64,000 nt of DNA from Rathayibacter sp. VKM Ac-2856. Lineage in GTDB: Bacteria > Actinomycetota > Actinomycetes > Actinomycetales > Microbacteriaceae. Shown here piece after piece: positions 58,994 through 64,000 of this stretch (position 1 is its first letter; each line of letters starts with the position of its first letter). Location of the stretch: the NCBI RefSeq assembly GCF_013205055.1, contig NZ_JABMLF010000001.1:496001-560000 (forward strand), in the 5' to 3' direction. The notes under the pieces were generated by a model. The model searched no databases. It saw only the letters and a program-made list of their open reading frames with translations, and was not told the origin of the DNA. The translations under genes were made by a program, and so were the position numbers.

Positions 58994-59944
58994 TCAAACG
59001 GAGGCGGGAGCCTCGTCGGTCGACTCGGCGGGCGCCTCGGCCTCGGCGACGGCCTCGTCGGCGGTCGCGAGCTCGGCGTCGGCGACCTTCTCGGTCTCGG
59101 CGCCGGCCTGCTCGGCGGGCTCCTGGACGTCGGAGTCGCTCGTCGCGGCGGCGTCGGTCGAGGCGGCGGAGTCGTCGCTCGTGGTGAGCAGCTCCTTCTC
59201 CCACTCGGCCAGCGGCTCGACGGCGGAGACGTTGCCCTCGGCCTCGGGCTTCTGGTGGCGCTGGATGAGGCCCTCGGCCGCGGCGTCGGCGACGATGCGG
59301 GTGAGCAGGCTCACCGAGCGGATCGCGTCGTCGTTGCCCGGGATCGGGTACTGGACCTCGTCCGGGTCGCAGTTCGTGTCGAGGATGCCGATGACCGGGA
59401 TGCCCAGCTTCTTGGCCTCGTCGATCGCGAGGTGCTCCTTCTTGGTGTCGACGACCCACAGGGCCGACGGCGTCTTCGAGAGGTTGCGGATGCCGCCGAG
59501 CGACTTGTGCAGCTTGTCGAGCTCCCGCTTCTTGATGAGGAGCTCCTTCTTCGTGAAGCCGCTCTTCGAGGTGTCGTCGAAGTCGAGCTCCTCGAGCTCC
59601 TTCATGCGCGCGAGGCGCTTGGAGACCGTCTGGAAGTTGGTGAGGAGGCCACCGAGCCAGCGCTGGTTGACGTAGGGCTGGCCGACGCGGGTCGCCTGCT
59701 CGGAGATCGCGTTCTGCGCCTGCTTCTTCGTGCCGACGAAGAGGATGGTGCCGCCGTGGGCCACCGTCTCCTTGACGAAGTCGTAGGTCTTGTCGATGTA
59801 GGCCAGCGACTGCTGGAGGTCGATGATGTAGCTGCCCGAGCGCTCGGTCAGGATGAAGCGCTTCATCTTCGGGTTCCAGCGACGGGTCTGGTGCCCGAAG
59901 TGGACGCCGCTGTCGAGCAGCTGGCGCATGGTGACGACTGCCAT
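58994..59944 (-). CDS. rpsB: 30S ribosomal protein S2
   Basis: 316 residues. The first 225 are conserved: [58 protein letters not shown] and [20 protein letters not shown]. The last 80 residues are an acidic Ala/Glu/Ser/Thr tail with [20 protein letters not shown] 59944 follows the site AAGGAG. Confidence 0.97.
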   Translation of the reverse strand: MAVVTMRQLLDSGVHFGHQTRRWNPKMKRFILTERSGSYIIDLQQSLAYIDKTYDFVKETVAHGGTILFVGTKKQAQNAISEQATRVGQPYVNQRWLGGLLTNFQTVSKRLARMKELEELDFDDTSKSGFTKKELLIKKRELDKLHKSLGGIRNLSKTPSALWVVDTKKEHLAIDEAKKLGIPVIGILDTNCDPDEVQYPIPGNDDAIRSVSLLTRIVADAAAEGLIQRHQKPEAEGNVSAVEPLAEWEKELLTTSDDSAASTDAAATSDSDVQEPAEQAGAETEKVADAELATADEAVAEAEAPAESTDEAPASV

Positions 59945-59984
59945 GAGTCGTTCTCCTTCTCTGGGGCTCGGGCGCACGACGGCG

Positions 59985-60000
59985 CCGAACTCCCGTTCGG
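59985..60000 (-). promoter_or_regulatory. Small hairpin in the rpsB leader
   Basis: CCGAACGGGAGTTCGG on the minus strand forms a 6-bp stem with a 4-nt loop, 41 bases before the rpsB ATG. The leader from the proposed TAGTCT -10 (complement of 60139-60144) is about 190 nt, long enough for S2 autoregulation, which is not proven here. Confidence 0.4.
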
Positions 60001-60138
60001 TTGTCTGCGACGGCCGGTCGGCACGTCGCCCTGGCGCCCGGCGCGCTCCCGCCCTCGTCGCGCTGGGCGACGGGGACCGTGGGGAGCGTTGGCCGAATGG
60101 GCGCGCGTAGTCACCCCGACGAGCGAGGTGCTCCGAGA

Positions 60139-60144
60139 AGACTA
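60139..60144 (-). promoter_or_regulatory. -10 element of rpsB-tsf
   Basis: Minus strand TAGTCT. The only TANNNT box seen in the GC-rich rpsB upstream region. Confidence 0.45.
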
Positions 60145-60258
60145 GCACCCGGAGGGCCCGCTCCCCCGTCGGCCCGAGCCGCGCGTCCGCTCCGCCCGCA
60201 GCCCATCTCCGGCCCGGACGACCGCCTCCGGCCCGTGGGGGCGACTCCGGCACGCGGA

Positions 60259-60307
60259 AACGCCTCCGGCTCGCAGAACCGCGCGGGTTCGGCGAGCCGG
60301 AGGCGTT
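60259..60307 (-). terminator. Hairpin terminator downstream of the sugar porter
   Basis: A 16-bp perfect stem (AACGCCTCCGGCTCGC with GCGAGCCGGAGGCGTT) encloses a second hairpin GAACCGCGCGGGTTC. It lies 37 bp past the sugar-porter stop. Confidence 0.75.
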
Positions 60308-60343
60308 CTCGCGAGCCAAAGCTCGGAGCGGGAGGCGTCGGCG

Positions 60344-61807
60344 CTACTTGCGCGCCGACTTCATCACGGTGCGGATGTGCAGCGTGTCCATCTCCTCAAG
60401 CGAGCGGCCCTTGGTCTCGGGCACGAACATGAAGACGAAGACGAACGAGATCGCCGCGAACGCCGCGTACAGGCCGTAGGCGAGGGTCAGCGAGACGTCC
60501 TGCGACAGGATCGGGAAGGTCACCGTGATCACGAAGTTCGCGATCCACTGGGCCGACGCCGCGAGTCCGAGGGCCGCCGCGCGGATCCGGTTGGGGAAGA
60601 TCTCGCCGAGCAGGACCCACACCAGCGGGCCCCAGGTCGCGCCGAAGAAGACGACGAAGGCGTTCGCGGACACCAGGGCGATCGGGCCCCAGGCACCAGG
60701 GAGCGAGACGTCCTCGCCGCTGATCGTCGACTGGCTGAAGGCGATCGCCATCAGCGCGAGCGAGATCGCCATGCCGGCGGAGCCGACGAGCAGGAGGGGC
60801 TTCCGGCCGACCTTGTCCACCAGGAAGATCGCGACGAAGGTGACGACGACGTTGACCACCGAGGTGAAGACCGAGATCGCGAACGAGTTGGACTCGTCGA
60901 AGCCGACCGCGCTCCAGAGCGAGGTGGAGTAGTAGAAGATCACGTTGATGCCGACGAACTGCTGGAACACCGACAGCAGGATGCCGATCCAGACGATGGG
61001 CAGCAGGCCGAGCGCCGGCCCGCGCAGGCTCGAGCGCTTCGCGTTCTCGGCGTCCTCGTCGATCTTCTTCTGGATGTCGGCCAGCGCCTCGTCCACCTCG
61101 TCGCGCGGCGTCACCGTCGCGAGCACCTTGCGGGCGTCCTCCGAGCGGCCCCGCGTCGCGAGGTAGCGGGGGGACTCGGGCAGCGTCAGGGCGAGCAGTC
61201 CGTAGATGACGGCGGGCACGGCGCAGGCGATGAACATCCAGCGCCAGGCCGCGACGCCGAACCAGTACGGCTCGGAGGCGCCGTCGGCGCCGTTCGCGAT
61301 CAGGGTGTCGGAGAGCAGGGCGGCGAAGATGCCGAGCGTGATCGCGAGCTGCTGCAGCGAGGCGAGCGCACCGCGGATCGCCTTCGGCGCGATCTCGGAG
61401 ATGTAGGTGGGGGCGATCACCGAGGCGATGCCGATGCCCAGGCCGCCGACGACGCGCCAGAGGACGAGGTCCCAGACCGCGAACGCCGCGCCCGCTCCGA
61501 TGGAGGAGACGAAGAAGAGTCCGGCGCCGAGCAGCATGACCTTGATGCGACCCCAGCGGTCGGCGAGGCGACCGGCGAGGTAGGCGCCGAGCGCGCAGCC
61601 GAGCAGGGCCGACGCGACGGCGAAGCCGATCAGTGCGGCCGAGAGGTCGAACTCCCCCTGCACCGCCTCGACGGCTCCGTTGACCACCGACGAGTCGAAG
61701 CCGAAGAGGAAGCCGCCGACCGCCGCCGCGATGGCGAGACCGATCACCTTCCTCTTCAGCTTCGCCGCCGAGGGGTTCGGGATGGTGTCAGATCGTCCGC
61801 TGGTCAT
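60344..61807 (-). CDS. Sugar porter (MFS) family transporter
   Basis: 487 residues with 12 TM helices. Family signatures: GGFLFGFDSSVVNGA (TM1), GRLADRWGRIKVM (loop 2-3), GIASVIAPTYISEIAPKAIR, PESPRYLATRGRSED (loop 6-7), DKVGRKPLLLVG (loop 8-9) and VPETKGRSLEEMDTL at the C-terminus. It probably takes up a hexose or polyol by H+ symport. ATG 61807 is preceded by GGAGACG. Monocistronic, with its own terminator. Confidence 0.93.
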   Translation of the reverse strand: MTSGRSDTIPNPSAAKLKRKVIGLAIAAAVGGFLFGFDSSVVNGAVEAVQGEFDLSAALIGFAVASALLGCALGAYLAGRLADRWGRIKVMLLGAGLFFVSSIGAGAAFAVWDLVLWRVVGGLGIGIASVIAPTYISEIAPKAIRGALASLQQLAITLGIFAALLSDTLIANGADGASEPYWFGVAAWRWMFIACAVPAVIYGLLALTLPESPRYLATRGRSEDARKVLATVTPRDEVDEALADIQKKIDEDAENAKRSSLRGPALGLLPIVWIGILLSVFQQFVGINVIFYYSTSLWSAVGFDESNSFAISVFTSVVNVVVTFVAIFLVDKVGRKPLLLVGSAGMAISLALMAIAFSQSTISGEDVSLPGAWGPIALVSANAFVVFFGATWGPLVWVLLGEIFPNRIRAAALGLAASAQWIANFVITVTFPILSQDVSLTLAYGLYAAFAAISFVFVFMFVPETKGRSLEEMDTLHIRTVMKSARK

Positions 61808-62016
61808 GGTCGTCTCCGATTCTCGCCGCCGGTGGGTGCGGTGTCTCCGCGCCCGGTCCGGATCACAGGCACGTTACTCCCGCCTGCGAATGTCCCGGGG
61901 CGGCTTGCGCGGTGGGGTTGACCTCTCACTCCTCCCCAGCAGACCCTTCCGCCGCTTTCTCCCCTGATCGGGCCGCGGGTCGCCCACGGCGCTCGACGGG
62001 CGGCGAGGGTGGGCGC

Positions 62017-63402
62017 ATGATCGCTCCTCTCCTCCTCCGCCCGGGCGTGTTCCTGGTGCTCGCCCTGCTCGCGCCGATGCTCTGGACACCGCCGGTCCAC
62101 GGCTTCTCCGTCGTCGCGCCGTGGCGTGCACCGGCTCACCGCTACGCCGCGGGACATCGCGGGATCGACCTCGCCGCGGCACCCGGGTCGCCGGTCAGGG
62201 CCGTCGCGGACGGGCGGGTGTCCTTCGCCGGTCGCGTCGTCGACCGCGGCGTCGTCAGCATCGCGCACGCCGACGGGCTGGTGTCGAGCGTCGAGCCGGT
62301 CGAGCCTGCCGTCGCGGCGGGCCAGGAGGTGCGCGCCGGCGACGTCATCGGCACGGTGGGCGCGGGCGGGCACTGCGACGCAGCGTGCGTGCATCTCGGC
62401 GCCCGTGAGGACGGCGAGTACGTGAATCCGATGCGGTTCCTCGGCGGGATCCCCCGGGCGGTGCTGCTGCCGATGGACGGAGTGACCGGGGTGGCCGGGG
62501 CGGCCGCCGACTCAGGCGCGCGGGTGGGCGAGGCGGTAGGCCTCGCGGATCCGCTCGGTCGAGACGTGCGTGTAGATCTGGGTGGTGCCGAGGCTCGCGT
62601 GGCCGAGCATCTCCTGCACCGCGCGGAGGTCCGCTCCCCCGTCGAGCAGGTGCGTCGCGGCGGTGTGGCGGAGCGTGTGCGGGCCGGAGGGGCCCGAGCC
62701 CTGGCCGCCGTCGAGCAGCCGGGCGACCACCCCGTACACGGTGCGCGGGGTGAGGCGGGCGCCGCGGCGGCCGAGCAGGAGGGCGGGCGTGCTCGTGTCT
62801 GCGTCGCTCGTCCCGGCCTCATCGGTCCCGTTCGCCTTCGTGCCGGCCAGCAGCTGTGGGCGGGCCTTCTCCAGATAGGCGGTGAGCGCCTCCTTCGCCG
62901 GCACGCCGAAGGGCACGACGCGCTGCTTGCGCCCCTTGCCGGTGACGAGCACGGTGAGCCGGTCGAGGTCGAGGTCGCCGACGTCGATCGCGACCAGCTC
63001 CGAGACGCGGATGCCGGAGGCGTAGAGCAGCTCGATGATCGCCAGGTCGCGCAGCGCCACCGGGTCCTCGGTCGCCCCGCGCGCCTCGACCAGGTCGATC
63101 ACGTGCTCGGTCTGCGGCTGCGTGAGCACTCGCGGGAGCGGTCGCCCGCCCTTCAGCGTGCGCAGGCGGGCGGCGACGTCGATCGGCAGGCGCTCGGAGC
63201 GCTGCGCCCACGAGGAGAAGGAGCGGACGGCCGCGGTGCGCCGGGCGAGCGTCGCGCGGGCGACGCCGGTCTGCGACTCGTGCCAGAGCCAGTCGCGCAG
63301 CAGCTCGAGGTCGAGCTGCGCGAGCATCGGCCGCCCCTTCTTCGCGGCGAAGTCGATCAGCGTGGAGAGGTCGCCGCGGTAGCCGCGAGCCGTCGCGGGT
63401 GA
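62017..63402 (+). CDS. M23-family peptidase with a run-on frame
   Basis: Residues 1-150 are a secreted M23/LytM-like peptidase: signal LLRPGVFLVLALLAPMLWTP, zinc motif HRGIDLAAAPGSPVRAVADG, DGLVSSVEPVEPAVAAGQEV and AACVHLGAREDGEYVNPMRF. Homology stops near PRAVLLPMDG (about 62480). No in-frame stop follows until 63402: the frame crosses almost all of the antisense xerC gene and becomes Arg/Glu/Gly-rich. A stop exists one base out of frame at 62483-62485, so a small deletion may have fused the frames. Treat the C-terminal 300 residues as non-native unless expression shows otherwise. Confidence 0.6.
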   Translation: MIAPLLLRPGVFLVLALLAPMLWTPPVHGFSVVAPWRAPAHRYAAGHRGIDLAAAPGSPVRAVADGRVSFAGRVVDRGVVSIAHADGLVSSVEPVEPAVAAGQEVRAGDVIGTVGAGGHCDAACVHLGAREDGEYVNPMRFLGGIPRAVLLPMDGVTGVAGAAADSGARVGEAVGLADPLGRDVRVDLGGAEARVAEHLLHRAEVRSPVEQVRRGGVAERVRAGGARALAAVEQPGDHPVHGARGEAGAAAAEQEGGRARVCVARPGLIGPVRLRAGQQLWAGLLQIGGERLLRRHAEGHDALLAPLAGDEHGEPVEVEVADVDRDQLRDADAGGVEQLDDRQVAQRHRVLGRPARLDQVDHVLGLRLREHSRERSPALQRAQAGGDVDRQALGALRPRGEGADGRGAPGERRAGDAGLRLVPEPVAQQLEVELREHRPPLLRGEVDQRGEVAAVAASRRG

Positions 63403-63501
63403 GAGCGAGCGCTCGTCGAGGACGTAGCGGAGGAAGTCCTCGACGGCCGCCGCGAGCGGCTCGCCCCGCGCGGGCTGCGCTGTCTCGGGAGTCTCAGCCA
63501 T
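62512..63501 (-). CDS. xerC: XerC-type tyrosine recombinase
   Basis: 329 residues. N-terminal SAM-like domain ([20 protein letters not shown]) and a C-terminal catalytic domain with Arg in [16 protein letters not shown], Lys in [13 protein letters not shown], HxxR in [17 protein letters not shown], His in [14 protein letters not shown] and the nucleophilic Tyr in [14 protein letters not shown]. An extra Thr/Ser/Asp-rich insertion sits near residue 245. It resolves chromosome dimers with XerD at dif. ATG 63501 overlaps the upstream gene by 8 bases. Confidence 0.93.
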   Translation of the reverse strand: MAETPETAQPARGEPLAAAVEDFLRYVLDERSLSPATARGYRGDLSTLIDFAAKKGRPMLAQLDLELLRDWLWHESQTGVARATLARRTAAVRSFSSWAQRSERLPIDVAARLRTLKGGRPLPRVLTQPQTEHVIDLVEARGATEDPVALRDLAIIELLYASGIRVSELVAIDVGDLDLDRLTVLVTGKGRKQRVVPFGVPAKEALTAYLEKARPQLLAGTKANGTDEAGTSDADTSTPALLLGRRGARLTPRTVYGVVARLLDGGQGSGPSGPHTLRHTAATHLLDGGADLRAVQEMLGHASLGTTQIYTHVSTERIREAYRLAHPRA

Positions 63502-64000
63502 CGGTCCCGGGCATCCGCGACCACAGGTCGATGCGGCCCTGCTCGTCCAGGCCCTCGAGCCTCTCGATCAGGTCTGTGCCGAAGCGGGTGGCGATCGGCG
63601 CGGTCGTACTGGGTACGAGCGACGTGACGACGGTCTCCGGATGCACGTGGACGAGCGAGAAGCTCTGCGCCCCGTCGATCCCGGCGAGCTCGCGCTCCGG
63701 CGCGCCGAGGTCCATCGTGTAGCTGGTCGCGCCGGCGACGAGGACGGGGACGCCGGCGAAGGTCGCGGACGTCGGATAGTGCAGGTGACCGCCGAGGATC
63801 GCGCGCACGTCGGTGCCGCGGACCACCTCCTCGAGCTCGGCCATCCCGCGGAGCTCCAGCACGGTCATCGCGCCGAGCGGCGTCGGCAGCGGCGGGTGGT
63901 GCAGCGCGAGGATCGTGCCGAGCGGGGCGGGCGTCGCGAGCTCGGCGGCCAGCGCCTCCAGCTGCTCGCCGGTCAGCGCTCCGTGGTGGTACCCCGGCAC
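63494..64000 (-). CDS. Metallophosphoesterase / phosphodiesterase (partial)
   Basis: The last 168 codons of a gene that begins beyond the right edge. The core [20 protein letters not shown] and [20 protein letters not shown] (Gly-His-x-His) match calcineurin-like phosphodiesterases of the CpdA/Icc type. [18 protein letters not shown] follows. The stop overlaps the xerC start, so the two are coupled. The N-terminal metal site (Asp-x-His) is outside the window. Confidence 0.8.
   Translation of the reverse strand: MPGYHHGALTGEQLEALAAELATPAPLGTILALHHPPLPTPLGAMTVLELRGMAELEEVVRGTDVRAILGGHLHYPTSATFAGVPVLVAGATSYTMDLGAPERELAGIDGAQSFSLVHVHPETVVTSLVPSTTAPIATRFGTDLIERLEGLDEQGRIDLWSRMPGTDG

Overview
The window is very GC-rich DNA from an actinobacterium. 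Gene content and order (rpsB-tsf-pyrH-frr-cdsA next to an M23 peptidase and a xerC-type recombinase; GlgE-pathway genes; an orn/SCO4848-like divergent pair; DivIVA-type proteins; DUF6766 and DUF2243 membrane proteins) point to the family Microbacteriaceae, possibly Rathayibacter or a close relative. This is an inference from gene content. It is ordinary chromosome: I see no phage, transposase, plasmid genes or CRISPR array.

Layout. 1-7.4 kb: end of a small membrane protein, tRNA-Arg(TCT), divergent SCO4848-like gene and orn, tRNA-His(GTG), a zincin-like peptidase, and a TPP-riboswitch operon for an ECF thiamine/HMP transporter (ykoE-ykoD-ykoC) that ends in a P-loop kinase. 7.4-12.8 kb: DNA polymerase IV, a mycothiol-type DinB-fold protein, an NAD(P)-binding protein, a long-chain acyl-CoA synthetase and a Gly-Asp-Phe repeat protein. 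12.9-17.4 kb: a LacI-type regulator and an oxidoreductase/aldo-keto reductase fusion with two palindromic operators, PspC, and a GNAT-ASCH fusion. 17.4-20.8 kb: gatCAB. 20.9-29.6 kb: a minus-strand chain iscS-like, mnmA, ligA, a phospholipase-C-like pseudoenzyme and a Tat-exported phospholipase C. The iscS-mnmA junction is split by an 0.8-kb repeat array.

29.7-40 kb: glycogen/alpha-glucan metabolism (glgX, ybaK, glgP, glgE, glgB). 40-46.2 kb: an orphan sugar-binding lipoprotein, PAP2 phosphatase, DUF2243 and CtaG membrane proteins, a lipoprotein/27-residue membrane peptide/DUF6766 operon and an ANTAR-like small protein. 46.5-55.3 kb: YbbN-like thioredoxin/TPR protein with a large membrane protein containing an internal lipobox, a DivIVA-like coiled-coil protein, hydrolase, zinc-ribbon protein, Na+/H+ antiporter, an Rpf/SLT-like secreted protein and a four-motif DivIVA protein. 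55.4-64 kb: cdsA, frr, pyrH, tsf, rpsB, a sugar porter, an M23 peptidase whose frame runs on through antisense xerC, xerC, and the 3' part of a metallophosphoesterase.

Most minus-strand gene pairs overlap by 1-8 bases (ATGA, GTGA, TGATG), which indicates translational coupling. Several genes (orn, fadD-like, mnmA, glgX, glgE, the SCO4848-like gene) have a TANNNT -10 box only 6-8 nt before the start codon, as expected for leaderless mRNAs. A family of about 40-bp palindromic REP-like elements occupies four intergenic regions. The most unusual structure is the array at 27.6-28.4 kb: about 25 copies of a 13-15 bp core in both orientations, in four larger units and two precise short-period tandem blocks, inserted in a normally tight sulfur-trafficking operon.
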